From Erwinia sp. SLM-02 (GTDB taxonomy: Bacteria; Pseudomonadota; Gammaproteobacteria; Enterobacterales; Enterobacteriaceae): DNA of 64,000 nucleotides. Position numbers and translations under genes: made by a program. The notes under the pieces are model-generated. The model saw nothing but the letters and a program-made list of their open reading frames with translations, was not told the DNA's origin and did not search any database. Position 1 is the first letter of the stretch. Each line of letters starts with the position of its first letter. This document shows positions 16,803-25,692 of this stretch, piece after piece. The stretch lies in assembly GCF_037450285.1 (NCBI RefSeq), contig NZ_JAQISN010000001.1, forward strand, positions 2,356,001 through 2,420,000. Direction: 5' to 3'.

Positions 16803-16833
16803 CCTGGTGCGGAGCAGGACGCTCCGCACCAGG
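16803..16833 (-). terminator. strong intercistronic hairpin between mglB and mglA
   Basis: A perfect 13-base inverted repeat (arms 16803-16815 and 16821-16833) with a five-base loop lies six bases after the mglB stop. It lacks a T-run on the - strand, so it is more likely an mRNA-stabilising or attenuating structure than a full terminator. Such hairpins after the binding-protein gene usually raise its level over the membrane subunits. Confidence 0.7.
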
Positions 16834-16839
16834 TGATAC

Positions 16840-17835
16840 TTATTTCGCGAACTGTGACAGATTGTCTTTATCGACAGGAACGTAAGCGACGCGAACCACT
16901 TTACCTTCCAGTTTGTAGTTGGTGCCTTCCGTCGCCGGTTTGCCCGCCGCCAGGTTTTTCGCCATATCGAAGGTGGCTTTCGCCTGGTTATCCGCATCGT
17001 TCAGCACGGTACCGGCCATCGCACCGGATTTCACCAGCGCCAGGGCTTCCGGCAGCGCATCCACGCCGAACACCGGTACGGATGACTTGTTATGTGCCTT
17101 CAGGGCTTCAACGGCACCCATCGCCATCGCATCGTTGTTGGCAATCACCACTTCGATTTTGTTGCCGTTCGGGCCAGAGAGCCACGCATCCATCTTATCT
17201 TTCGCCTGAGCGGTATCCCACATCGCGGTATCCAGATGCAGCTGCTGCGTTTTCAGGCCGTCTTTGTTCAGGGTATCGATCACGTATTTGGTACGCGCTT
17301 CGGCATCCGGGTGGCCCGGCTCGCCTTTCAGCAGTACGAACTGGATCTGGCCGTCTTTGTTCAGATCCCAGGCTGGGTTCGCCTTCCAGTGTTTTTCAAT
17401 CAGCTCGCCCTGCTTAACGCCGGACTCTTTAGAGTCAGTACCGACGTAGTAAGCTTTGTCATAGCTGGCCAGCGCTTTTGCCGATGGCTCTTTGTTAAAG
17501 AACACCACCGGGATATCGTTGGATTTTGCTTTGCTGATGATCACGTCAGCCGCCGCCGGGTCAACCAGGTTGATGGCCAGCGCCTTCACGCCTTTCGCCA
17601 CCATCACGTCAACCTGGTCGTTCTGGGTTGACTGGCTGTTCTGGGAGTCATTCATCAACAGCTGAACGTCGGAGCTGTTTTTGGCTTCTTTCTCAATGGC
17701 CTTGCGCACCACCGACATAAAGTTGTCGTCATACTTATAAATGGTCACGCCGATACGGGTATCAGCAGCGTGAGCAGCAGCGCCAAACATCATGCTGGCG
17801 ACCAGGGCGGTAAGAGTGAAAACCTTCTTATTCAT
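16840..17835 (-). CDS. mglB: periplasmic D-galactose/D-glucose-binding protein MglB
   Basis: MglB captures galactose and glucose in the periplasm and delivers them to MglAC; it also serves as ligand-binding partner of the Trg chemoreceptor in E. coli. The 331-residue precursor has a Sec signal peptide ending AHA at residue 23, followed by the mature start ADTRIGVTIYKYDDNFM. The two Rossmann-like lobes of the periplasmic-binding fold and the calcium-loop segment DLNKDGQIQ (about residue 157-165) are visible. GGAG lies seven bases before the ATG. First gene of the operon, preceded by a roughly 240-base leader from the predicted start of transcription. Confidence 0.97.
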   Translation of the reverse strand: MNKKVFTLTALVASMMFGAAAHAADTRIGVTIYKYDDNFMSVVRKAIEKEAKNSSDVQLLMNDSQNSQSTQNDQVDVMVAKGVKALAINLVDPAAADVIISKAKSNDIPVVFFNKEPSAKALASYDKAYYVGTDSKESGVKQGELIEKHWKANPAWDLNKDGQIQFVLLKGEPGHPDAEARTKYVIDTLNKDGLKTQQLHLDTAMWDTAQAKDKMDAWLSGPNGNKIEVVIANNDAMAMGAVEALKAHNKSSVPVFGVDALPEALALVKSGAMAGTVLNDADNQAKATFDMAKNLAAGKPATEGTNYKLEGKVVRVAYVPVDKDNLSQFAK

Positions 17836-18083
17836 GGTATCTCCGGTTTTTTTGTAGGGTAGTACTCACGCAAAGCGGGCACGTGTGCACGCGTGGCGAT
17901 CGATTCGTGGGCGGCGAAACAGATGTTGTTGCGCGGGCCGACTATGGCTAACACCAAACCCGACGTCCGTGTGCGGAAAGGCTTCCTGAATGCTGTATGT
18001 AAACTTACCGAGCGGGGCTGATAACGACAGTGAGAAAGCCAGCCCCGTCGTTACATCATGTTTCAGCCCCTGCAGACGCTGCC

Positions 18084-18089
18084 ATCATA
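18084..18089 (-). promoter_or_regulatory. predicted -10 box of the mglB promoter
   Basis: TATGAT on the - strand, centred 32 bases from the centre of the CRP box at 18111-18126. This is the spacing of a class II CRP-dependent promoter (CRP at -41.5) and puts transcription start near 18077. Confidence 0.7.
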
Positions 18090-18110
18090 GAGAAGGCCAT
18101 GTTAATTAAC

Positions 18111-18126
18111 TGTGAATTTACTCACA
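18111..18126 (-). promoter_or_regulatory. consensus CRP-binding site of mglB
   Basis: TGTGAATTTACTCACA matches the CRP core TGTGA-N6-TCACA perfectly. It lies upstream of a well-placed -10 box for mglB and next to a gal operator, consistent with activation by cAMP-CRP when glucose is low. Confidence 0.88.
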
Positions 18127-18128
18127 GA

Positions 18129-18144
18129 TTGAAAACGGTTACAC
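18129..18144 (-). promoter_or_regulatory. gal-type operator upstream of mglB
   Basis: Read on the - strand, GTGTAACCGTTTTCAA fits the GalR/GalS operator pattern GTGNAANCGNTTNCAC except in the last base. It overlaps the galS stop codon and lies four bases beyond the CRP box, so GalS bound here could act with CRP at the mgl promoter. Confidence 0.75.
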
Positions 18145-19179
18145 CAGCAAATCGCCTGAGTTAGTGACGGCCGACACATTTTGCCGCAGCGCCACCGAAT
18201 GACGGCGCACCAGCGTCGGCATAAAGCAGTGTTGGGCGCTGTGATCCAGCTGCCCCGCCGCCCCCTTCAGCGCCAGCTCGGTGGCAAGTTTTGCCATAGA
18301 AACAATAGGATATCGAACCGTACTCAGTTGGGGATCGGTATACCGCGAGATTGGAATATCGTCAAACCCCACGACGGAAAGCTGTAACGGCACGGCAATA
18401 CCGTTGTCCTTCAGCGCCGCCAGCGCGCCGGCGGCCATGCTGTCGTTGTAGGCGAATACCGCACTGAGCTGCAGATTGCGCCCCAGCAGCTCAACCATCG
18501 CCGCTTCTCCGCCCTGTAAATCCGGTTCACCGCAGGCGGACCAGCTCTCGGCGGGAGTGATCCCCTGCTCGTTCATCGCCTGCATCCAGCCGTGGCGGCG
18601 CTGATCGTCATCTTCAATCGGGTGTGCCGACCCCAGATAGCCGATGCGCTGATGCCCGTGCTGTAACAGCATGCGGGTGGCCATCAGCGCGCCGCTGACG
18701 TTGTCCAGGCACACGCAGCGGTGGGCAAACCCGGGCACGATGCGGTTAATCAGCACCATCCCCGGCACCTGCTGCATCAGCGACGACAGTTCGTCATCGC
18801 CAAGCGCTTTTGCGTGCACGATCAGGGCGTTACAGCGCTGACGGATCAGCACCTCAATGGCGTGACGCTCTTTATCGGCCTGGTGATAGGAGTTGTTAAT
18901 CAGTACGTGCTTATGCAGGCGCTGGGCAACGGTATCCACCGCTTTCACCAGCGCGCCGAAGAAGGGGTCGGACACGTCCATCACCACCACGCCGATGGTA
19001 TCGCTGACCTGGCTGGCCAGCGCCTGCGCGTTGGCGTTCGGGCGATAGCCCAGCTGCTCAACGATTTTGAGGACCACCTCGCGGGTTTCACCGGTGACGG
19101 CAGCGCTGTTGTTCAGCACGCGGGAGACGGTTGCCACGGAGACGCCCGCCTCACGGGCCACATCACGAATGGTAATCAT
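18139..19179 (-). CDS. galS: LacI-family galactose regulon repressor GalS
   Basis: GalS (the mgl isorepressor) is a dimeric DNA-binding protein that responds to galactose/fucose. The 346-residue protein starts with the LacI-type helix-turn-helix MITIRDVAREAGVSVATVSR and a hinge helix near residue 50, followed by a periplasmic-binding-protein-like ligand domain. It lies directly upstream of mglBAC in the same direction, as in E. coli. It has its own upstream CRP box and gal operator, so it is probably autoregulated. GalR and GalS are close paralogues; the mgl context favours GalS. Confidence 0.93.
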   Translation of the reverse strand: MITIRDVAREAGVSVATVSRVLNNSAAVTGETREVVLKIVEQLGYRPNANAQALASQVSDTIGVVVMDVSDPFFGALVKAVDTVAQRLHKHVLINNSYHQADKERHAIEVLIRQRCNALIVHAKALGDDELSSLMQQVPGMVLINRIVPGFAHRCVCLDNVSGALMATRMLLQHGHQRIGYLGSAHPIEDDDQRRHGWMQAMNEQGITPAESWSACGEPDLQGGEAAMVELLGRNLQLSAVFAYNDSMAAGALAALKDNGIAVPLQLSVVGFDDIPISRYTDPQLSTVRYPIVSMAKLATELALKGAAGQLDHSAQHCFMPTLVRRHSVALRQNVSAVTNSGDLLV

Positions 19180-19245
19180 GACCGATTACCGCAGAAGATT
19201 AGATTTTGCATAGCCCTTCCTGACTTCAACGCATTTCTGCCGTCT

Positions 19246-19306
19246 ATTTTGTCAGCCAGGCCACGCCATCTTCGTGAATTACGTCACACGCCTGAAAACG
19301 GTTACA
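19246..19306 (-). promoter_or_regulatory. galS promoter with CRP box and gal operator
   Basis: CGTGAATTACGTCACA at 19273-19288 is a nine-of-ten CRP core, and TGTAACCGTTTTCA (19293-19306, - strand) repeats the gal operator found before mglB, five bases beyond the CRP box. CAAAAT at 19246-19251 (- strand) lies at the class II spacing for a -10 box and matches four of six consensus bases. The layout copies that of mglB. Confidence 0.75.
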
Positions 19307-19315
19307 TACAAACTT

Positions 19316-20494
19316 TTAACCTTTGTGATGCCTGTCATCTTCTGCCCGCGGCGTGAGTCCCAGCGACGTCAGCCTGCGCCACAGCCACTCCAGCGGCCCC
19401 TGGCGGAACATACGCAGCCAGCAGAGTGAAAACAGCAGGTTAACCAGCCAGACGGCCGGGACAATCGCCAGCAGCTGCAGGCGGCTGAAGTGGTTAAACA
19501 GCGCAAAATGGTTAAACAGCGTGGTGCAGATTAGCGTCTGTAACAGATAGTTGCTCAGCGCCATCCGGCCTACGGCACTCACCGCTCGGGTGATAAAGCG
19601 CTGATGGAGCTGCCGCCAGTAGCCGAAGCAGAGCGCGGCATAGCCCAGCGCCTGCAGTGGCGCGCTGACTTCGCGCGGCACCTGCAGGAAAAAGCCCGAC
19701 CAGCGGAAGCTCCAGCCGGTCATCCACTGCAGCGCAATCGACGGGATTTCAATCGCCACCCCGGCAAGCACCAGCAGCCAGCCGGTGCGGCGATAGTGCT
19801 GCACGCTGAACGTGCCCCGCAGCCAGCCGCTGCGCATCAGCGCCGCACCGCACATCATCAGGCCCGCCAGCTGCCAGCCGTACTGCGCGGCCAGCGCCAT
19901 CAGCGCCGAACCGAGCATATCCAGCCGGTTGCGCAGCGCCTCCCCGCCGCCGTGGGTGCGCCAGAAGGTTTCATACTGCACGTCGGCGGCACCGGGCAGC
20001 CACGAGCTGTTGGGATTCGGACCCGAGGCCATTCCCAGCACCACCAGAATGGCGCTGCCGACCACATACAGCATCAGTCCGGTGTTAAACAGCTGCCGCG
20101 TGCCGGGCACATCGCGGATCATCCGCCACACCACCAGCCCGACCAGGCCGTAAGCCAGCAGGATATCCCCTTCCCAGAACAGAAGACCGTGCAGCAGCCC
20201 GAAGATCACCAGCCACGACAGCCGCGACTGCAGCCAGCGCCTGCCGCGCGGCAGCAGCATTTGTAATCCGGCGCCGAACAGGATGGCGAACAGCGTCAGA
20301 AATTTAGCCTGCGCCAGCAGATCCATCGCCGACCAGACCCACAGCTCGGAGGCAGCGGGCATGCCGTGCCAGGCCGGATTCAGGTAGGCGGCTTTCGGTA
20401 AGGCAAACGAGGTGATATTGAGTAACAGAATGCCGAGAATGGCGACCCCGCGGATAAAATCCAGCGTGGCAATACGGGTTACGGGTGCATTCAT
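19316..20494 (-). CDS. yeiB: DUF418 inner-membrane protein YeiB
   Basis: A 392-residue polytopic membrane protein of the YeiB family (an N-terminal acyltransferase-3-like helix bundle plus a C-terminal DUF418 domain). The opening IATLDFIRGVAILGILLLNI is the family signature, and about ten hydrophobic segments follow. The function is not established in any organism. It is encoded downstream of folE with a 104-base gap and may be cotranscribed with it, as in E. coli (yeiB 385 residues). Confidence 0.92.
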   Translation of the reverse strand: MNAPVTRIATLDFIRGVAILGILLLNITSFALPKAAYLNPAWHGMPAASELWVWSAMDLLAQAKFLTLFAILFGAGLQMLLPRGRRWLQSRLSWLVIFGLLHGLLFWEGDILLAYGLVGLVVWRMIRDVPGTRQLFNTGLMLYVVGSAILVVLGMASGPNPNSSWLPGAADVQYETFWRTHGGGEALRNRLDMLGSALMALAAQYGWQLAGLMMCGAALMRSGWLRGTFSVQHYRRTGWLLVLAGVAIEIPSIALQWMTGWSFRWSGFFLQVPREVSAPLQALGYAALCFGYWRQLHQRFITRAVSAVGRMALSNYLLQTLICTTLFNHFALFNHFSRLQLLAIVPAVWLVNLLFSLCWLRMFRQGPLEWLWRRLTSLGLTPRAEDDRHHKG

Positions 20495-20598
20495 CCAGGG
20501 GGGGCATCTCTTCCGGTCGCCCGGGCGTGAATCGACAACGGGCAGACCGGCTGAACCGGCCTGCCCCTACAGTGCAGGATGTCGCCTCAGGCTGTCAA

Positions 20599-21264
20599 TC
20601 AGCTGTGGCGTACCGCGCGCAGGAACTCCTGCCGGGTATTCTGGCTGGACTTGAACAGCCCGCCCAGAGAGGTGGTGGTGGTGGCGCTGGTGGCATCGCG
20701 AATGCCGCGCGCCTTCACGCAGTAGTGCACCGCGTCAATGGACACCGCCACGTTGGTGGTGCCGAGCAGGGTTTGCAGCGCCACGAGGATCTGCTGCGTC
20801 AGGCGCTCCTGCACCTGCGGGCGCGAGGAGAAGAACTGCACGATGCGGTTGATCTTCGACAGGCCAATCACCTTATCTTTCGGGATGTAGGCCACGGTGG
20901 CCTTACCGTCGATAATCACGAAGTGATGCTCACAGGTGCTGGTCAGCGTAATGTCACGCACCGTCACCATCTCATCGACCTTCATTTTATTTTCGATCAC
21001 GGTGATTTTCGGGAAGTTGGCGTAATCCAGACCGGAAAACACTTCGTTCACGTACATCTTGGCAATACGCTGCGGGGTTTCGCGCAGGCTGTCATCTTCC
21101 AGATCGAGGTTCAGCAGCTGCATAATTTCGGTCATATGGCCGGCAATCAGCTGTCTGCGGGTTTCGTCATCCATTTCACGCACGGGAGCGCGTAACGGGG
21201 TTTCCAGCCCACGAGCAAGCAGTGCTTCATGAACAAGTGCGGCTTCCTGACTCAACGTCGCCAT
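20599..21264 (-). CDS. folE: GTP cyclohydrolase I
   Basis: FolE converts GTP to 7,8-dihydroneopterin triphosphate, the first step of folate synthesis. The 221-residue protein has the family's zinc site within the TSTCEHH motif (C111, H114), a later zinc Cys in the HYCVKARG segment, and the conserved QERLT region that lines the active site of the decamer. The length matches E. coli (222). GGAG precedes the ATG at normal spacing. Confidence 0.97.
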   Translation of the reverse strand: MATLSQEAALVHEALLARGLETPLRAPVREMDDETRRQLIAGHMTEIMQLLNLDLEDDSLRETPQRIAKMYVNEVFSGLDYANFPKITVIENKMKVDEMVTVRDITLTSTCEHHFVIIDGKATVAYIPKDKVIGLSKINRIVQFFSSRPQVQERLTQQILVALQTLLGTTNVAVSIDAVHYCVKARGIRDATSATTTTSLGGLFKSSQNTRQEFLRAVRHS

Positions 21265-21389
21265 GTGATTTTCTTCTCCAGCAGGTGACCAGCCGGGCGC
21301 AACGGGCCCGGCGAAATTTCTGAGGCGGTATTTTGTAATACATTCGGCGCGCGATCCAGTGAATCAATTTAATTGTCGATGAAACAGTT

Positions 21390-22526
21390 TCATTCAGCCG
21401 CCGCATCGCGCCGCCAGACCAGCGCGGCCGCCGCCAGCAGCGCCACGCCCGCCACGTACAGCGCCGGTTCCAGCCGCCCGGTTAGCGCGGTGGATATCGC
21501 CGACAGCAGCGGCCCCGCCAGCTGACCGAGGGCATAACCGGTGGTCAGCAGCCCGGCCAGATAGCGGGTATGCAACGGTGCCAGTTCGCGACCGTACTGC
21601 AGGGAAAGCTGCACCACGCAGAGGAACCCGCCGCCGACCAGCACCGCGCCCAGTACCAGCCCGCCGATCCCCGGCAGCATGTCGGACGCGAATACGCCAA
21701 TCGCCTGCAGCACCAGCACGCAGGCCAGCCGCCGGTTGCTGTGACCATAGCGGCGGGTGAGGATGCCCGCCAGAATGCCCAGCACCGCCGCCCCGCCGAA
21801 CACCGGCCAGGCAAACTGCGCAAAGGCGCTGCCCGGGAAGCGCGCCGCCGCCATCTGCGACAGGAACGTCGCCGGCAGGATGTAGCCAAAGCCGGCCAGG
21901 CTGTAGCTCCACACCAGTTTTTTCAGGCCGGCGGTCAGCTTCAGCGGCTCCGGCGCGGTTTCCGGGCGGTGCAGCTGGCCGCTGCGCGGCAGATTGCGGG
22001 CGATAGGCAGCACCAGCAGCAGCGCCATCACGCCGTAGGCCAGCCAGGCCATGGCGGCACCGATCTGCCAGTGATGCAGCACTACCGCCAGCATACCACT
22101 GAGGAAAATCCCGGTGCCCGGCCCGGCAAACACCGCCGCGCTCAGGCCCGGCCGCCCGTAGTGGTGCAGCTGTTCATTGCTCCACGCGGCGATCAGCACC
22201 ATCGCCCAGCCGCTGGCCCAGCCGATAAGAAAACGCACCACGCCGTGCCACCACGGCCCCGCAACGCAGGCGGATAGCAGCGTCAGCGCCACCGCGCCCC
22301 AGATCCCGGTCTGCAGGCGCCACTCCACCCGGCGGGTGGCGCGCATCGCGTCATAGGATCCAAACAGGTAGCCGAGATAGTTTAAGGCGGCAACCACCGC
22401 AGCGCTGGTGAGCGTCAGCTGGCGATCGTCTATCATTAAAGGAACCTGGGGGGTAAAGGCAAAGCGCCCGATCCCCATCGCTACCACCAGCGTCAGAAAT
22501 GCGCTGAATGCAACCCGAACTGCCAT
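21390..22526 (-). CDS. MFS transporter of the YbfB/YjiJ group
   Basis: A 378-residue major-facilitator protein with twelve predicted helices. The first helix with AMGIGRFAFTPQVPLM and the following LTSAAVVAALNYLGYLFGS segment are characteristic of the YbfB/YjiJ-type family of uncharacterised transporters. The substrate is unknown. It is divergent from a LysR-type regulator gene with a 100-base gap, so that regulator probably controls it. Confidence 0.87.
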   Translation of the reverse strand: MAVRVAFSAFLTLVVAMGIGRFAFTPQVPLMIDDRQLTLTSAAVVAALNYLGYLFGSYDAMRATRRVEWRLQTGIWGAVALTLLSACVAGPWWHGVVRFLIGWASGWAMVLIAAWSNEQLHHYGRPGLSAAVFAGPGTGIFLSGMLAVVLHHWQIGAAMAWLAYGVMALLLVLPIARNLPRSGQLHRPETAPEPLKLTAGLKKLVWSYSLAGFGYILPATFLSQMAAARFPGSAFAQFAWPVFGGAAVLGILAGILTRRYGHSNRRLACVLVLQAIGVFASDMLPGIGGLVLGAVLVGGGFLCVVQLSLQYGRELAPLHTRYLAGLLTTGYALGQLAGPLLSAISTALTGRLEPALYVAGVALLAAAALVWRRDAAAE

Positions 22527-22626
22527 TTTGCTCTCCCGTGCCCGATTTTCATTGCCAGTAGTCTATGCGATCGGTAAACTCTCAAAAAGTGAATAATTCA
22601 CACTAAGTTGCTTACGAAAAAAGAAT

Positions 22627-23505
22627 ATGGACCTGACCCAGCTTAAAATGTTCTGCGCCGTTGCCGACAGCGGCTCCGTTGTCCGCGCGGCCGAACAGCT
22701 TAACCGCGTGCCCTCTAATCTCACCACTCGCCTGCGCCAGCTGGAAGAGGAACTGGGTACGGATCTGTTTATACGTGAAAAGCAGCGCCTGCGCCTGTCG
22801 CCGATGGGCCATAACTTTCTCTGCTACGCACAGCGTATTCTGGCACTGAGCGCCGAGGCGATGGCGATGGCCCACAGCGGTGAACCCGCCGGACACTTTG
22901 CGTTAGGTTCGATGGAAAGCACCGCCGCCAGCCGCCTGCCCGCGCTGCTGGCCGAATTCCATCACCGCTATCAAAACGTTACGCTGTCGCTGACCACCGG
23001 CACCTCCGGCGAAATTCTGGAACAGGTGCGGGCCGGAACGCTGGCCGCCGCGCTCTCCGACGGGCCGGTCAATATGGACGAGCTGAACAGCTGCGTGGCC
23101 TTTTCAGAACGGCTGGTGCTGATCTCCAGCCTTGAGCACCCGCCAATTACCCGCCCGGCGGACACAGCCGGTGCCACGCTGTTTACCTTTCGTCCCAGCT
23201 GCTCTTACCGCCAGCGCTTTGAAAACTGGTTTCTTGCCGACGGCGTGCAGCACGGGCCGGTGATGGATATTCCGTCCTATCACGCCATGCTGGCCTGCGT
23301 CGCCAGCGGCGGCGGCATCGCCCTGCTGCCGGAAGGCGTGCTGACGCTGCTGCCGGGCCATGAACGCGTGCGCCAGCATCCGCTGCCGGCGGAATTTCGC
23401 GATACCGATACACGGCTGGTGTGGCGGCGCGATGCCTTCACGCCGAATGTTGAAGCGCTGAAGTACCTGATTATTGAACAGTTTGATAATAAGTCCAGCG
23501 ACTGA
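22627..23505 (+). CDS. LysR-family transcriptional regulator
   Basis: A 292-residue LysR-type regulator: a winged helix-turn-helix in residues 1-60 (DLTQLKMFCAVADSGSVVRA...), then a two-lobed effector domain. It reads away from the MFS transporter gene, the usual layout for a LysR protein regulating its divergent neighbour, and towards the formaldehyde genes 84 bases downstream. The effector is unknown. A role in regulating frmA is possible from position but not shown. Confidence 0.88.
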   Translation: MDLTQLKMFCAVADSGSVVRAAEQLNRVPSNLTTRLRQLEEELGTDLFIREKQRLRLSPMGHNFLCYAQRILALSAEAMAMAHSGEPAGHFALGSMESTAASRLPALLAEFHHRYQNVTLSLTTGTSGEILEQVRAGTLAAALSDGPVNMDELNSCVAFSERLVLISSLEHPPITRPADTAGATLFTFRPSCSYRQRFENWFLADGVQHGPVMDIPSYHAMLACVASGGGIALLPEGVLTLLPGHERVRQHPLPAEFRDTDTRLVWRRDAFTPNVEALKYLIIEQFDNKSSD

Positions 23506-23589
23506 TCGGGCTTATTACTTCCCCTTAACCTTAAACACCCTGCTCACGACCGGAATTCACCGGATCGGAGTGACAGACAGGAGCCTGAA

Positions 23590-24714
23590 ATGCAAATGAT
23601 TAAAACACGTGCCGCCGTAGCCTGGGCCGCCGGTGAACCGCTGAAGATTGAAGAACTGGATCTGATGCCGCCGCAGAAAGGTGAAGTGCTGGTGCGCATC
23701 ACCGCGACCGGCGTATGCCATACTGACGCCTATACCCTGTCGGGTAAAGATCCTGAAGGCGTGTTCCCGGCGGTGCTGGGCCACGAAGGCGGCGGCGTGG
23801 TGGAAGCCGTGGGCGAAGGCGTGACCAGCGTCGCCGTGGGCGATCATGTGATCCCGCTGTACACCCCGGAATGCGGCAAATGTAAATTCTGTCTGTCCGG
23901 CAAGACCAACCTCTGCCAGGCGATCCGCGCCACCCAGGGTAAAGGTCTGATGCCGGACGGTACTACCCGCTTCTTCAAAGACGGTCAGCCGATCTTCCAT
24001 TACATGGGGACGTCGACCTTCTCCGAGTACACCGTGGTGCCGGAAATCTCGCTGGCTAAAATCAGCAAAGAAGCGCCGCTGGAAGAAGTCTGCCTGCTGG
24101 GCTGCGGCGTCACCACCGGTATGGGTGCCGTGCTGAACACCGCGAAAGTGAAAGAAGGCGACACCGTGGCCATCTTCGGCCTGGGCGGTATCGGCCTGTC
24201 GGCGATTATCGGCGCAAAAATGGCGAAAGCCGGCCGCATCATCGGTATTGATATCAACACCAGCAAGTTCGATCTGGCGACCAAACTGGGTGCGACCGAT
24301 CTGATCAACCCTAAAGATTTCGACAAGCCGATTCAGGAAGTGATCGTTGAGATGACCGACGGCGGCGTCGACTTCTCCTTCGAGTGCATCGGCAACGTCA
24401 ACGTGATGCGTTCCGCGCTGGAGTGCTGCCACAAAGGCTGGGGCGAATCGGTGATTATCGGCGTGGCCGGTGCGGGCGAAGAGATCGCTACCCGTCCGTT
24501 CCAGCTGGTGACCGGCCGCGTGTGGCGCGGTTCCGCCTTCGGCGGCGTGAAGGGCCGCTCGCAGCTGCCTGGCATCGTCGATCGCTACATGAACGGCGAA
24601 TTCCAGCTGAACGACTTTATTACCCACACCATGCCGCTGGAAGACATCAACGAGGCGTTCGAGCTGATGCACTCCGGCAAGTCGATCCGTACCGTGGTGC
24701 ATTTCAACAAATAA
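23590..24714 (+). CDS. frmA: S-(hydroxymethyl)glutathione dehydrogenase (class III alcohol dehydrogenase)
   Basis: FrmA oxidises S-hydroxymethylglutathione, the adduct of formaldehyde with glutathione, to S-formylglutathione with NAD+; it also reduces S-nitrosoglutathione. The 374-residue protein has the catalytic zinc motif GHEGGGVVEAVGEGV near residue 64, the structural zinc lobe CGKCKFC...C near residue 97-110 and the Rossmann motif FGLGGIGL near residue 195. AGGAG at 23579-23583 favours ATG 23590 over ATG 23596. No frmR repressor gene is adjacent. The product passes to the downstream S-formylglutathione hydrolase. Confidence 0.96.
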   Translation: MQMIKTRAAVAWAAGEPLKIEELDLMPPQKGEVLVRITATGVCHTDAYTLSGKDPEGVFPAVLGHEGGGVVEAVGEGVTSVAVGDHVIPLYTPECGKCKFCLSGKTNLCQAIRATQGKGLMPDGTTRFFKDGQPIFHYMGTSTFSEYTVVPEISLAKISKEAPLEEVCLLGCGVTTGMGAVLNTAKVKEGDTVAIFGLGGIGLSAIIGAKMAKAGRIIGIDINTSKFDLATKLGATDLINPKDFDKPIQEVIVEMTDGGVDFSFECIGNVNVMRSALECCHKGWGESVIIGVAGAGEEIATRPFQLVTGRVWRGSAFGGVKGRSQLPGIVDRYMNGEFQLNDFITHTMPLEDINEAFELMHSGKSIRTVVHFNK

Positions 24715-24749
24715 TAAGCCGCGCACCGGTAAGCTATAGTCAGTTAACG

Positions 24750-24767
24750 GGCCCGCCGCGGCGGGCC
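24750..24767 (+). terminator. GC-rich hairpin between frmA and fghA
   Basis: GGCCCGCC / GGCGGGCC inverted repeat with a minimal loop, 36 bases after the frmA stop and without a T-run. It is probably a weak attenuator or mRNA structure inside the operon. Confidence 0.4.
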
Positions 24768-24804
24768 TGATTCTGAACGACGGCAGAACCCATCAGGAGG
24801 ATAC

Positions 24805-25647
24805 ATGCCATCCACTCTGGAGCTACTTGAAGAACACCGGCTGTACGGCGGCTGGCAGCAGCGCTATCGCCATCAGTCCACCAGCCTTAACTGCACCATG
24901 ACCTTCAGCATCTTCTTACCCGGCCCGAAAGACGGCACCCCGCCGCCGGTGGTCTGGTGCCTTGCCGGTTTAACCTGCACTGATGAAAACTTCAGCGTGA
25001 AGTCCGGGGCGCAGCGCGTCGCGGCGGAGCTGGGCCTGGTGCTGGTGATGCCGGACACCAGCCCGCGCGGTGAGGGCGTGGCTAACGATGATGGTTACGA
25101 TCTCGGCCAGGGCGCGGGTTTTTACCTCAACGCCACCGAGGCGCCGTGGTCGGCGAATTTTAAGATGTACGACTACATCAACAGCGAGCTGCCCGCGCTG
25201 ATTGCCGGCAACTTCAGCGTCAGCGACCGTCAGGCGATTATGGGGCACTCAATGGGCGGCCACGGTGCGCTGACCATTGCGCTGCGCAATCCGGGACGCT
25301 TCAGTTCGGCCTCCGCGTTTGCACCGATCGTCAATCCGCTGGAGGTGCCGTGGGGACAGAAAGCGTTCCGCGCCTATCTGGGCGATGATATGGAGAGCTG
25401 GAAGGAGTACGACAGCTGCTGGCTGATGCGCAACAGCGCTAACCAGTTACCGGTGCTGATCGATCAGGGCGACAGCGATCAGTTCCTTGCCGATCAGCTA
25501 CGGCCTGAACGCCTGGAGGAGATTGCCCGTGAGGTGGATTTCCCGCTGACCGTGCGGGTGCAGCCGGGCTACGACCACAGCTACTTCTTTATCAGCAGCT
25601 TCGTCGAGGACCATTTGCGCTTCCACGCCAGGTATTTGTTGGTGTAA
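24805..25647 (+). CDS. yeiG: S-formylglutathione hydrolase (YeiG/FghA)
   Basis: Hydrolyses S-formylglutathione to formate and glutathione, completing glutathione-dependent formaldehyde detoxification. The 280-residue esterase-D-type serine hydrolase shows the nucleophile elbow GHSMGG with Ser149, the oxyanion region LAGLTCTDENF near residue 54-64 and a C-terminal GYDHSYFF with the catalytic His. A strong AGGAGG precedes the ATG. It lies behind frmA on the same strand, so the two enzymes of the pathway are together; in E. coli yeiG lies next to folE while frmA is elsewhere. Confidence 0.95.
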   Translation: MPSTLELLEEHRLYGGWQQRYRHQSTSLNCTMTFSIFLPGPKDGTPPPVVWCLAGLTCTDENFSVKSGAQRVAAELGLVLVMPDTSPRGEGVANDDGYDLGQGAGFYLNATEAPWSANFKMYDYINSELPALIAGNFSVSDRQAIMGHSMGGHGALTIALRNPGRFSSASAFAPIVNPLEVPWGQKAFRAYLGDDMESWKEYDSCWLMRNSANQLPVLIDQGDSDQFLADQLRPERLEEIAREVDFPLTVRVQPGYDHSYFFISSFVEDHLRFHARYLLV

Positions 25648-25692
25648 AAGTTAAACGGGGCCGGCGGCTTGCACCGCTGGCCCCTGCGGAAA

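Noticed and set aside
23557..24726. 389-codon - strand frame opposite frmA
   Set aside because: Covers the whole of frmA in antisense with low-complexity His/Arg/Ala content and no start signals.
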